Below are positions 46,240 to 56,705 of a DNA stretch of 64,000 nt, in pieces. Within the stretch, counting starts at the first letter, position 1. Every line of letters starts with the position of its first letter. The position numbers and the translations under genes were made by a program. Source of the DNA: Sycobia sp. Sy_11 (lineage: Eukaryota; Arthropoda; Insecta; Hymenoptera; Epichrysomallidae); NCBI GenBank assembly GCA_018907035.1, contig JACCIC010000219.1:372001-436000 (forward strand), given 5' to 3'. The notes beneath the pieces were generated by a model, which searched no databases, was not told the origin of the DNA, and was given only the letters and a program-made list of their open reading frames with translations.

Positions 46240-46739
46240 TAAACACTTAAAATGCGAAAGTGATAGCCAAATGTTATGGGGTTCCCAAAATTCACAAAGG
46301 GCAATTGACCTATAGAAGAATAAGATCATCAATTAATTTTGCAATATGCAATATTGCAAGATTTTTATCAAATGTATATATTAAGATGGTTGGACAGCCC
46401 AACTCTTATGTTAAAGATAGTTGGAGTTTTTAAGAAGCAGTTAAAGATATTAATATTCCGAATAATTATAAGATGATTTCATTGGATGTAGTATCTTTAT
46501 TTACAAATATACCATTAGATTTAGTTAACGAAATTATAGAAGAAAAATCGTCAGAAATTAATATACATACAAAATTAACAAAAGATGAATTTATTAAAGC
46601 AATAAATTTAGTTTTTATAACACAATTTTTTCTTTTTTAAATAATTTTTATGAACAAAGATATGGTTGTCCAATGGGATCACCTTTATCACCGTTGATTG
46701 CTAATTTGGTAATGGAAAATTTAGGAAATATTGCATTAA
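46240..46739 (+). pseudogene. Penelope-like element 2, inverted plus arm
   Basis: The + strand carries the N-terminal RT half: YGVPKIHKGQ near 46278, IRSSINF near 46325, YVKDSW near 46410, YKMISLDVVSLFTNIPLDLV (motif A) near 46470-46525, then a shifted CPMGSPLSPLIANLVMEN near 46670-46720. It breaks off at the TTAA where a piggyBac end begins (46736-46740). Together with the minus arm it would cover one RT domain, with the overlap in the template-grip region. Confidence 0.85.
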
Positions 46740-47147
46740 CCCTTTAACGCCCAACTTGATCATTTTTCGACAATAATTTCAGTGTGTGTAAAACTAACTT
46801 AAAATGGTTCAAGAAATTCTTTAGATACCATTTTTAACGTAAAATTGTATGTACTTTCAGAATCCGGTATTAGAATTGTCAAATAATTTAACAATAAAAA
46901 GTTATAAACAATTTTTTGCAAAAAAACGTGAATTTTTGAAGAAAAAAATTCGTCTAACCCAAATTTTCGAATGGAAACAGGGTTCGCTCGCACGTCCAAC
47001 ACGTACATATTTGGTCAATGTTATGTACACTTTGTTATAAAACAGTTGCAATACCGAAATTAAAAATGGTCGCCATCCAAACAACCCTTTTTCCACCCAA
47101 CTTATCAAGAAAGGTTCGTGATTTTTTTTCTCGATCAGGATTGACTT

Positions 47148-47355
47148 AATGAAAAAAATTTATAGAACAAAAAGTTGTTAGAATTCATCAGAAAAGTCGT
47201 GTGAATTTTTCAGACTTTTCGGAGCGACTTTTTGATTTTTGGATATAGCCATTTTTTGATAAATCCAAAAATCGCTCCGAAAATTCTGAAAAAATTCACA
47301 AGTATTCTTTGATTAATTCTAAGCACTTTTTGTCCTATAACTTTTTTTGTAGAGT
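47148..47355. repeat. Large imperfect hairpin inside piggyBac end
   Basis: Arms of about 90-100 bases (roughly 47150-47245 and 47262-47352) pair when one is reverse-complemented. The best blocks are TTTCGGAGCGA against TCGCTCCGAAA (47217/47271), GTGAATTTTTCAG against CTGAAAAAATTCAC, and ACAAAAAGTTGTTAGAATT against AATTCTAAGCACTTTTTGT. The loop is about 15 bases. It could be a structural sub-terminal repeat for transposase binding. Confidence 0.8.
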
Positions 47356-47759
47356 TGGTCTTTATTGAAGTAAAAATTGTTGAACGTTCTTAGGCGCTAC
47401 TGCATGTAACGTTGCCTGGTTTCACCACAATCAACATTTATTTATTGTTTTTTCTAATCAAAGAACATTATTCTTCGTTTTTTATTTTACCTCGATAAAC
47501 AACTATATCAAGAAATTCAGAAAAAAATATATGCTCTATTTCTGATTACTTTGTAATTTTTGAAATTTTACGTTCGTAATAGGCCATAGGTATAAACTAA
47601 AGATACATACTATATAACGCGTAAATTAGCTATCTTTTCTTATACTTATTTTATAAATTACTTTTTAAACTACTTATACTTATTTCATATTATACACACT
47701 CACGTTTCTTTCATACATATATCAACTAACGACCTGAAAATCGAGTAATCGAGGAAGTC

Positions 47760-48027
47760 GAAATGAAATTTCTGAAAAAGAAAATTACAATGAATATGTA
47801 TTTATTCCTGGTGAGGATTTGGGAGAATCTGATAATGATGGATCAAATGATGAAGATGAACTTCATGAAAATGTCACGACTAACTCATCTGTTCCATTTC
47901 CTTCTGTTTCTTACACTAAAATATTTGATGATTATAATAATACTCAAAAAAAATTAGAAGAAGCTCATGAATATGTTTGGAAAAAAGGAGAGAAGGTGTA
48001 CAATCATGATTACAAGTATGATTAAGT
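47760..48027 (+). pseudogene. piggyBac transposase N-terminal piece
   Basis: In the + frame that starts upstream of 47819 the sequence reads EYVFIPGEDLGESDNDGSND, EDELHEN, then KIFDDYNNTQKKLEEAHEYVW and GEKVYNHDYKYD. An acidic, disordered N-terminus followed by such a segment is usual for piggyBac transposases. The stop at 48023-48025 coincides with a switch to antisense catalytic sequence, so the gene is broken by inversion or a template switch. No catalytic residues are present here. Confidence 0.55.
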
Positions 48028-48411
48028 TGTAATTTACGCGGAGATAAAGATTTCAACATATTGTCCAGTATTCGAATAACTACTCTGCTACCTAGAGTAC
48101 AATTTGCTAATCTATCATTTGTTTTGTTTTTACCACAGTAAATGTCAAAATGAAAAAGGTAACCAAAACTGCTACATAGAGCCCAAAGCTTGATACCAAA
48201 TCGAGTTGGCTTTCCCCTTATAAATTGTTTTAGAGTACATCTACCAAAATATTTAACCATCATTTCATCGATCGAAAATGCTGTGCAAAAATAGGCGAAT
48301 TTTTTTAAGTTCGTGTTGAATATATCTGTAATTGCTCGAACACGCCAAACTTTGTCCAAATCATTTTTATCCTTCAACTGCGAACATTTCAAAAACGTTT
48401 TATTTGTTTTA
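48020..48411 (-). pseudogene. piggyBac transposase catalytic piece (inverted)
   Basis: The minus-strand frame reads FSIDEMMVKYFGR near 48273-48240, with the first catalytic Asp in the SxDExM motif of piggyBac. KQFIRGKPTRFGIKLWALCSS then FGYLFHFDIYCGKN follow near 48225-48140, the next conserved block. LGSRVVIRILDNM near 48100 corresponds to the strand before the second Asp. Upstream, KNDLDKVWRVRAITDIFN fits the preceding helical region. The piece lacks the later catalytic Asp residues and the Cys-rich C-terminus. At 48412 the same frame runs into mariner sequence. Confidence 0.8.
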
Positions 48412-48412
48412 T

Positions 48413-48840
48413 CTGTCATCCACCCATTTTTTGGCTTCCTCGTAGGAATGGAAGTGCTGGTCAGCCAGGCCATGCGTCATCGATCTGAAGAGATGGTAAT
48501 GAGACGGAGCAACGTCTGGACTATACGGCGGGTGGGGTAGGACTTCCCATTTGAGCGTTTCTAAGTATGTTTTCACCGGCGGTGTAACATGTGGGCGAGC
48601 ATTGTCATGTTGCAAAATAACTTTGTCGTGCCTGTCGGAGTATTGTGGCCGTTTTTCTCGCAGTGTGCGGCTCAAACGCATCAATTTTCGTCGATAGACC
48701 TCGCCTGTGATCCTTTCATTCGGTTTCAGAAGCTCATAGTAAACCACACCTAACGTATACACTTTTCATCGCCAGTCACGATACGATGCAGAAAACCCTT
48801 TCTTTTATGTCGCTGAAGCAGCTGTTCGCAAGTGAAAAAA
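48413..48840 (-). pseudogene. Mariner fragment fused to piggyBac piece
   Basis: A minus-strand fragment of the 31.6-kb mariner family. It runs from EQLLQRHKRKGF..HRIVTGDEK near 48825-48760, through an internal deletion of about 40 codons to LGVVYYELLKP near 48755, then QHDNARPH, YSPDVAPS (followed by HYH instead of DYH, so the third catalytic Asp is changed to His) and KKWVDDR near 48415. No TIRs. The frame continues without a stop into the piggyBac catalytic piece, which creates an accidental 5' extension of that frame. Confidence 0.9.
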
Positions 48841-50469
48841 CGCGAAAAAATATTAAAAAAAAAAATTATTTTAATATTTTTAAATACATAAATTATACAC
48901 TAATTTGAAAATAAGGTAAATCTAATACTATGATTTACTGTTAGCTATATATACTACGTCACTAATACTAAATATAGAAACGCGGATAACACACTTACAG
49001 TTTTGTTGAGTCACACATTAAACTCGTCGCGCAGTATACATACTTGTCGTCGGCCTATGTAATGACGGTGACACACATCTATCGTAGTCGTTCGGCTAGT
49101 TAGGTGCTGGGTGTGAAGCGGGATTCCAGGTACACGCGCAACGTTGCTCCGACATCTCGGACAGGGGAACGGCTCTCTCCCAGTGTGCATCTCGACAACT
49201 CCGCGACCTGTGGGTTGTCGCAATGGTGTCCGCTCAAAGCGTGTAGACGCTCAACCGGCCAGCCTCTTCTGTGTTTAGTCCGCTCGTCACTTGCACAACA
49301 TACATGCATATACGCATTACAACACACATCTGCAGGCGTCAATATTTCCGCGAGGAAATAGTCGTCACGAATAGGCAATGAACAGTCACCATTCAGCAAG
49401 TACAAACAATGAATTCCATATCACGATGCGTATCCGAACCACGTAAATTTTAAACAAGAAGGTCGGCTAAAGAACGCAGAGGAAATCGGAAAGGATAACG
49501 ACACTCGAAACGTTCTGCCACAACTAACTGAAATGCACCAAAATTACTCCAAACAACAACGGCTTTGAGGTTTATGATCTTACTCGCTCTCTCCCTCACG
49601 GAGCGACGCATCAGTCTTCGTCTGCACCGCCCCGCAGAGCATCGTCAGTCGGCCGTGTGACGGGCCCGAGCTCAGGTATATGACCGACAGCAAATGTGAT
49701 TTTAGTGCCGTCGGTAAAATAATATAGTCAGCTCGAATATAAACTAGAATGAAAAAGAAAAGAAAAAGAGAAATATAATAGAATTATATTTGTAGCGTTT
49801 GCGCTGAACGTGTTTTCCAGAACCTTTCTAGTTTGACAGCTGCACTACTTGACGAGAATTTACGTTTACAGATATTTTCTCGTTTTATAAAGGTGTCGGT
49901 GCTTTCCACTCACCTGTGAGCATATCATGCGAACAACTGATAAAAATATTTGTTTAATTTAATTCAGATCAATTGACATAAGTACAATTTTTAATTCTAA
50001 TTTATTTTAAAGTAAATAATTTTAACTTTTTGTTGGGATAGGCTTTTGAATAACATTTCTCTACATCTAATTCATATACGCTTCACGGATGAATCCCGTA
50101 TGTCTATTATCTTTTATTTTGTTGGAAATTTCCAATTTTATGTAGAAAAATTGAACGCAAAATTGCTTCCGTAAATTAAACCTGAATTTAATGATATAAA
50201 TTATCTTAATCTTTGTGTTGTTCATATTAATGTCTAATTCTACAACATTTTTTTACTCACAATATGAAAGGGCTTCGGGAGAAAAGGCGTAAGAGGGCGT
50301 AGTTTTCTCAACTACTCCGATCTCCTCGTTAGATGGAAGAATGAAAGGATGAGAAGTGGAATATTAATAGAAATCGAGCAGCCTGAGCACCCGAAAAGGG
50401 ACCACTACTAAGGGTTGAATAATACAGGAATCTTGTATTATAGAGACTGTATAGATATGACGGGGATTA
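48841..50469. other. GC-richer island and AT-rich flank; no confirmed gene
   Basis: 49000-49740 is richer in CpG than its surroundings and holds frames on both strands. One minus frame (49223-49011) reads MHTGREPFPCPRCRSN and then LHTQH, reminiscent of a C2H2 zinc-finger linker and finger but with irregular His spacing. The island could be a promoter or a 5' exon region of a host gene; there is no direct evidence. 49740-50469 is AT-rich and featureless. Confidence 0.3.
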
Positions 50470-51702
50470 CGATGGTGGTCCCAGAAGTACTTGGCCCAAC
50501 AAATAAAACTCAAAAACTTTGGAAAAAAAATATATTTATTTTTCAACATAATCTCCTGTCAGCTCTATACACTTTTCCCAGCGATGTTCAATAAGTTCGA
50601 TACCCTTTTTATAATAAGAATTATCAAGCTCTCCATAATAGTCATTAACTGCCGACATCATCTCTTCATTGTTGAAAAAGAGCGAGCTGAATTTGGTGAA
50701 TAGGGTGTATGTGATAACAATTCAAATTTTAATTCATTAAGTTTGACGATTGCAATAACCGATGTTTGAGTTGCCCGCATTGTCTTGATGGAACAACACT
50801 TTTTTCTTCGCCAAATGCGGCCGTTTTCACTTAATTTTTTCGCTCACGTTGCAATAAGATCGCATAATACTTACCGTTGATCACTTTTCCTTTTTCAAGA
50901 TAGTCAATGAAAATTATACCACATGCATCCCAAAAAATCAATAACATAACCTTGCTTGCAGATGAGACGGTCTTTGCTTTCTTTGGAGTTGGTTCTCCTT
51001 TTTGAGTCCATTGTTTTGATTGTTCTTTGATTTCAGGTGTGAAGTAGTGAATCTATGGTTCATCCGAGGAAACGGCGCAAAAATGCGGCTTTATTTTTGC
51101 GAAACATTGCCAAACACTCATTTGAAACATCTTCACGACGCTATTTTCGTTCCATTGTGAGCAAACCTATCTTGCGCACAGATTTGTCATCTCTATATTT
51201 TCAGTTAATATGCGATGTACCGCACTTTTTGAGATGTTTACCATGTCTGCTACCTCGCGCACTTTCAGTCAACGATAATCGAGAATCGCATTGTGGATTT
51301 TCTTCAACATTTCTGTAGTCGTCACTTCGTTTGGTCGACCACTGCGATGCTTGTCTTGGTAATTTGTACGGTCTCGTTTGAACTCTGCTATCCAATATTA
51401 TACTGCTGCAAACGAAAGAGCAGCCTCACCCAGAGTACAGTCTAGTTCAGCTTTTATATTGGTTAAGCTGAGGCCTTTCAAATAAAAATATTGTGTTACA
51501 TAATGATGACCAATTTTTTCCATGTTTAAAAATTCACTGAAAACGTTCACTAGTGGTGGCTGTCAAACAAAGACTAAACACCATGGCGTCTTGAAACTTG
51601 AGATATGTGCTTTATAGATTGTATACTTTCTATGACAGTGGTAGTTTTTGAGCAAATGCGGCCACCTCTATGTCAGGCCAGGTACTTCTGGGACCACCTT
51701 CA
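50470..51702 (-). mobile_element. Complete-length mariner, decayed
   Basis: Ends at 50470 and 51702 share GGTGGTCCCAGAAGTAC(T/C)TGGCC in inverted orientation and are flanked by TA (50468-50469 and 51703-51704). At 1233 bp it has full length. It belongs to a different lineage from the other full-length copies in the window and carries a broken transposase on the minus strand (separate entry). Confidence 0.92.
50536..51523 (-). pseudogene. Mariner transposase, decayed (second lineage)
   Basis: Starts at the ATG at 51523 (MEKIGHHYVTQYFYLKGLS). It continues through IAEFKRDRTNYQDKHRSGRP near 51385-51325, KVREVADMVNISKSAVHRIL near 51255-51200, and in shifted frames KEQSKQWTQKGEPTPKKAKT near 51020-50965, then FWDACGIIFIDYLEKGK near 50925-50875 and VLFHQDNA near 50795. 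After PYSPNSA near 50695 there is a deletion of the PSDY region, which removes the third catalytic Asp. The end reads NEEMMSAVNDYYGELDNSYY, then HRWEKCIELTGDYVEK, with TAA at 50536. Multiple frame breaks make it inactive. Confidence 0.88.
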
Positions 51703-51704
51703 TA

Positions 51705-53488
51705 TTACATGGGCGAGATACGGAGGGTGTTCCCGAAGCAATGTTTGGTCTAGAAAATTGAAAGATAAGAGTGCTCGTAAAAGAAACGCATACTCTTGAA
51801 TGGGACAAGAGATTCTCTTCGAGGTTTGCACCCAGGTGCTGAGACTCTTTTCGAATAATCGGCCAGTTTTCTCCGACATTTTATGTTCTTAAGGCGTGCT
51901 CAAGTCGAAGAAGAGTGAAGGTGTACGTATCTGAGCTAAAGCGGTACATCGCGCTTTCGCGATACGTGTTTCACACAGGTTCACCCCTCAGGTTCGCGAT
52001 GAGTAGAAACTGTTTGTCGTCCTCATCCGTCATCCACGTGCAAATTAAAGGAAAGGGCTTGGAAGTTGGGATCTTTGTAAGCACTTGCGTGTACTCATGG
52101 TAGAAGGAAAAAGATTATGGAAAAACATCTAGGCATTAATGGACAAAGTCGAACGTTCTCGCTAAATGTATGCTACATGCAGGGTAGCACTTGGTGGACA
52201 TATTAAGGCGGTCATGTGCGAGCCGTCGCGCCTTGTACTTAGCCCTTCTTCTTGGCCTCTACGCTCAATACCCGTGCCCAAGTCGATTCACTTGTCGATC
52301 CATGCTCGCGATGAGATGACAAACCAACAAGAACTAGAGAATTTTATTGTTGGCATTTTCAATTCTATTGATATTTGAGATATTATTAATATAAAACTGC
52401 TGCATGTTAAACGAAATGAGGTACCAAAAAGTGATGTCCATAGAGTATAAATTCCTTATTCCGTTTTAAAGATAATTATGAAATGGCAAAAATCAAATTA
52501 AGAAAAACTATATTAGTAGAATCAGGAATTATTATGTTGAGAATACATCAGAAATGAAATTAGAAGTGCAATTTGTGGAAATTGTACCAATGCAATCGAG
52601 TGTTGACCATTGTAATGTTCGAGGTATACAAATGATATTGAAAAGTTAATTAGTTCGTTGTATCGGATAGGGATGATAGATCTACGTTTATCAAAAGAAT
52701 CAAAAATGTTTAGAAGCTATACTGAAGATGTACAGTAAGTAAAAATGTACAGTATGATAGACATTCTAAGTTGATACATAAGTCTAATTTATTTTTTCAC
52801 TTAAAAGTATGATAAAGATTAAAAAGATTTACCATTGAAGAATTCAAGTATTTAAAGGAAAGCTAGATAGTGATAGTGACTATAAACATTTATCAAAGGT
52901 GTTAAAAAAAGAAATGTTATTCTTAAAGATAATGGATACATAGAATATAACATACAATTCATAGCGGTAATAAATAATGAGCTACTTAGAAAACAAATAT
53001 AAGAGGTTTTTTTTACGAATATCTGTAATAGAAATTTGCATAAAAGGTGCGCTTACATAAAGAATGGTATCTCATCAGCAAAGAGTGAATAATATTAGGT
53101 AAGGAAATTTAAAATGTTGTAGATTTGTATTTTTAAGAAAGAAAAATGGATATTTAAATAAAATTATTTTCCAGTTCTGTAGATAAACAATTAGGATACC
53201 TCGTACAAAACTACTTAAAGTAATATAAATAAATAATAAATGAAGAATTTTCTTTTGTAGGTATGATAAAATGTTATGATAGAAGAAAGATATATGTGAT
53301 AGAAGAAATCTATATAGATATTATGATTCAGATTCTATTTATAAAGAATGAGAAAAATGCAGAGCAAATGTTAAATGTACTCTGTCAATGTAAAAATTAG
53401 ATAAAATCTTGGATAAATTTGTGTGAGTTTTAGAGGTGACATTTCCATTATGGATATTTTTCTGATAGTACTATTACGACAGTATTAA
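51705..53488. other. No gene recognised
   Basis: Frames at 51915-52103 and 52166-52378 (+) lie in a slightly GC-richer segment with no recognisable motif. 52.4-53.5 kb is AT-rich with broken short frames of no known family. Confidence 0.4.
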
Positions 53489-53489
53489 G

Positions 53490-54240
53490 GAGAATGTGAT
53501 GTCAAATCAGAGAGAAACATCAACTGATAAACTTCACGTCAAGCAGATCCAAGAGCTTGTATTCCAAAATTGTCGCCTGACAATTAGAGACTTTGTCGAT
53601 TTTGTTGGAATTTCATTTAGGTCAACTTAATTCTGACTGGCAGTTGGTTTCTCAGACCAGCTAGGTTTTCATTAGTGCCTCATTTTTTGGAAATTGAGCA
53701 TCATTTTAATGTCTGCGATCATATGATTTCGGCTTATCAGGCAGTCATGAATGGCATCATTACGGAAGATGATTTACTTGGTTCTACGCTTAAGACCCCG
53801 AAGCAACTAATCATTTAAGCAAATATCAAAAAAATTACGCGAAAGTCACTTAATATTGAAGTTCATGTGAACAGTTTTCTTCGACTATAGTGATGTGGTG
53901 TATTTTGGTATTCTAAATTTCTTTTGACGGACGAAATTTTCACAAGGAATATTGTATGAGTGTTATGCGTCATTTTCGTGAAGCTTTATATAAAACAATG
54001 GCTTCTGTTATAAAATCAATAATTTGCAAAAAATTGGCAAGAGATTTGACAAAAAAACTTATCGTATTTGTATAACTATAATTCACCATTTCACATGGCA
54101 CTGGTCGTTCGCGAACATATCACCAAAGATTCAACGCATATCGTTGCGCAACCTTCAGTCACTTTCATTCACCTGATTTGACTTCCTATGACTCTTGGCT
54201 ATTCGAAAACTCTAGAGACACTATTTTCACTCGATTGAGG
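53490..54240 (+). pseudogene. Mariner-like transposase remnant (third lineage)
   Basis: Frames give KLHVKQIQELVFQNCRLTIR then DFVDFVGISFRS near 53540-53625 (second helix-turn-helix). Out of frame, LEIEHHFNVCDHMISAYQAV follows near 53690, and near 54085-54160 NSPFHMALVVREHITKDSTH, which matches the region after the second catalytic Asp (HDNAPAHTA..VRE.L.K.STH). The segments with the catalytic Asp residues are lost or mutated. No TIRs were detected. Confidence 0.6.
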
Positions 54241-54464
54241 AGATTAACACCGGATACGAACTGCTAAAATCGAATGAAATTATGACTGCCGAGGTATGCA
54301 AACGGCAACTGAAAGATTTGCAACAGAAATTGATCGAACATAAATCAGCAATCGTGAGCAACAGGTGTACAGTTATTCTCTTGCATTACAATGCTCGGTC
54401 ACGAGTTGCAAAAGCCGTCAAAAACATCCTATTGGAGCTCGAATGGGAAGTGTTTTCGGTTTGA
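54241..54464 (+). pseudogene. Mariner fragment: region around second catalytic Asp
   Basis: The open frame reads GYELLKSNEIMTAEVCKRQL, then TVILLHYNARSRVAKAVKNI and LELEWEVFS. The catalytic HDN has become HYN, so the Asp is replaced by Tyr. The segment corresponds to about residues 203-271 of the intact 345-aa enzyme and then breaks off, running straight into sequence like the 5' UTR of the next mariner copy. Confidence 0.8.
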
Positions 54465-54469
54465 AGAGA

Positions 54470-55704
54470 TGGCACCACCTATAAAATAACAGCAAAATTG
54501 TCAGCTGTAGAAAATCGTATAATATATGTTGGCGTCTGGAAACAGTATAACCTTTTAATACCTCTAACTTTTTGCTAGCATCACTTAATTATCATCCGGT
54601 TAAGATGTCAAGTTTTGATCCAAGTAAGCGTCATTTACGGGAATTGTTACTTTACTTCCTTCATTTAAAGCAATCTACAGTTGAAGCACATCGGCTACGC
54701 ATACAAGCATATCACGATGTTAATTTGAGTGAGAGAAGTTATCGAGAGTGGTTCCGAAAATTTAAAAGTGGTGATTTTGACGTGGAGGACAAAACACGCA
54801 GTGGAAGGCCCAAAGTCTATGGTGACACAGAATTGGAAGCCTTACTGAAGGTAGATCAGTACCAAATGCAAGAAGAACTTGCACAAAAATTAGGAGTGAG
54901 TCAGCAAGCTATTTCACAACGTCTCAAAGCCCTGGATATGATCCAAAGGCAAGGCAATTCGGTTCCTTACGAACTGAAGCTAAAAGACGTCGAGCGTCGC
55001 TTATTCACTTGCGAACAATTGCTCAAAAGACAAAAGCGCAAAGGATTTCTACATCGCATCGTGACGGAAGATGAAAAGCGGATGAACTACGACAAGCCAA
55101 AGTGTAACAAGTCATGGGATAAGCCCGGGCATGCCTCTACTTCGATGGCCAAGCCAAACATTCATGACAAGAAGCTAATGCTGTACATTTGGTAATATCA
55201 GCTTGGAGTAATCTATTACGAATTACTCCAACACAATGCAACCGTCACCGGGGAACGTTATCAACAACAGATGATGCAATTGAGCCGAGCATTGAAGATT
55301 AAACGTCCACAATATGCCAGAAGGTATATAACAAAAGATGATAAAGTCATTTTTCAGCATGACAACGCTCGGCCACATGTTGCAAAAATCGTGAAGGAAA
55401 CGCTAAAAGCACTGAATTGGGACATTCTACCACACCCGCCGTATTCACCAGATATTGCTCCTTCAGTCTACCACCTATTCTGTTCGATGGCTTATAGTCT
55501 GGCTGAGCAGCACTTCACTTCTTGTGAGGAATTAAAGAAATGGGTGCATTCGTGGATTGCCTAAAAAGACAAGCCATTTTTTAGACGGGGTATCCACTTG
55601 CTGCCCGAAAGATCGTCAAAAATAGTAGAAAGTAGTAGATTTTTTTTAAAAATAAATTCTTATTTCTTTATAAAAGAACGGTGGAAACTTATTTGTACTC
55701 TTAA
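54470..55704 (+). mobile_element. Nearly full mariner copy, left TIR missing
   Basis: The right TIR ends at 55704 with TA following. Read inward it is GAGTACAAATAAGTTTCCACCG, the same type as the TIR at 33066. The left TIR is absent: sequence upstream of 54475 is another mariner fragment. The 5' UTR contains GAAGAGATGGCACCACC, similar to the AGAGATGGCGCC in the 31.6-kb family. The copy therefore lost its left end, probably by a later insertion or deletion. Confidence 0.85.
54605..55650 (+). pseudogene. Mariner transposase with one stop and mutated triad
   Basis: Starts MSSFDPSKRHLRE at 54605 and follows the intact enzyme closely: SGRPKVY near 54800, second helix-turn-helix near 54870-54930, a VPYEL box near 54960, and EDEKR near 55068 (first Asp kept, Trp changed to Arg). 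The frame reaches a TAA at 55193-55195 where relatives have the WWDQ box. It resumes with LGVIYYELLQ, QHDNARPH (second Asp kept) and YSPDIAPSVYH near 55440-55475, where the third catalytic Asp is Val. Another TAA at 55562 and a Trp-less C-terminus follow. Closest in the window to the fragment at 33.1-33.5 kb. Confidence 0.92.
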
Positions 55705-55705
55705 T

Positions 55706-56090
55706 AATTGACGTCACAGTAGAACGCGCCCCCACAAGGCTTATTTGCCATCAAACCGATTTTCAAAGAGATACGGTGACTCATGCACTTTGCATCCGAT
55801 AACCGACGAAGAAAATCGACACAAGCACTTGGTATTGAATTTTTTGTTGTAGCGGGATAAGTGCGCCGAGAGACCGGACGGGTATTGGAAGTACGGGGTG
55901 CGCAACTTGCATTCTCGGAAGTTCCTCGGTCGATATTTTTGGTGTATTCTCCATACCATTTTTTCTGAACCGCCGCGAAGAGGCGAACACTTTTCTTCAT
56001 AGGCTTACCTATACCACTGCTAACATTTCAAGTCTTTCAGAATACCTTATTCGGTTTTATACACAAAATTTATTATAAATTGTTGTTGAT
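55706..56090. other. Unrecognised segment with overlapping frames
   Basis: Three overlapping minus-strand open frames of 69-99 residues lie here in a GC-richer stretch. None shows a known motif. It sits between two mariner copies of opposite orientation. Confidence 0.35.
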
Positions 56091-56094
56091 CACA

Positions 56095-56705
56095 TCTTGT
56101 CCAAATATACATCATATGTATATTTGGTCCCACCAAATAGTGAGCATGCACTTGGAACCGTGAATATTCGGTTTGGCCATCGACGTGGAAGGATGGCTAT
56201 GATATCTTCATGATTGATCGCTATGATATTTTGATGAAATGAGCCCATTTTTCGTTCCAAATCACCTTCCATCTTTGCTTTGCAAACAACTGCTTACAAG
56301 CAAACAAACGCCTTTCAACATCTCTTGGCTTCAACGCGTATGAGACCCAAGCTCCTTGTTTCTGAATCATTCCCATGACTTTTAGGCGTTTTAAAATGAT
56401 TTGTTGCGTCACTCCGAATGATCCTGTCAATTGTTATTGCATTTGATATATGTATTGATCAAGTAATGCCTCTAACTCTGCATCTTAGTAAACCTTCTCT
56501 CTTCCAGCATTATGATAGTCTTCGACGTGAAAATCACCATTTTTGAGGAGTTGGAACCATTCTCGGCCTTTCACTAATAGCGTCTTCACGATGGGTATTT
56601 GAAAGCATTAGATGGACCTCAGCCGCAGATTTCTTCATATTAAAGGAGAAAATTAAAACCACCCGCAAATGACGAGGATTTGGCTCATAAGCTGACATGT
56701 TTAAT
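56095..56705 (-). pseudogene. Mariner transposase N-terminal half, inverted
   Basis: The minus strand reads SAYEPNPRHLR near 56695, FSFNMKKSAAEVHLML near 56645-56600 and FGVTQQIILKRLKVMGMIQK near 56420-56360. GAWVSYALKPRDVERR follows, then CKQLFAKQRWK near 56290, and a shifted MAKPNI..GSKCMLTIWWDQ near 56185-56105. It stops just after the WWD box; the catalytic C-terminal half and the TIRs are missing. Frameshifts lie near 56540 and 56270. Confidence 0.82.

Larger units (their letters stand above)
46740..48412 (+). mobile_element. piggyBac-type element, rearranged
   Basis: A TTAA at 46736-46739, followed by CCCTTTAACGCCCAAC, fits a piggyBac terminus (TTAA target, CCC-type end). About 1 kb of AT-rich non-coding DNA with a large hairpin follows, then an N-terminal transposase piece (+) and a catalytic piece (minus). 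No second terminus could be found, so the right boundary is the junction with mariner sequence at about 48412. The element was inserted into Penelope element 2. Confidence 0.65.
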
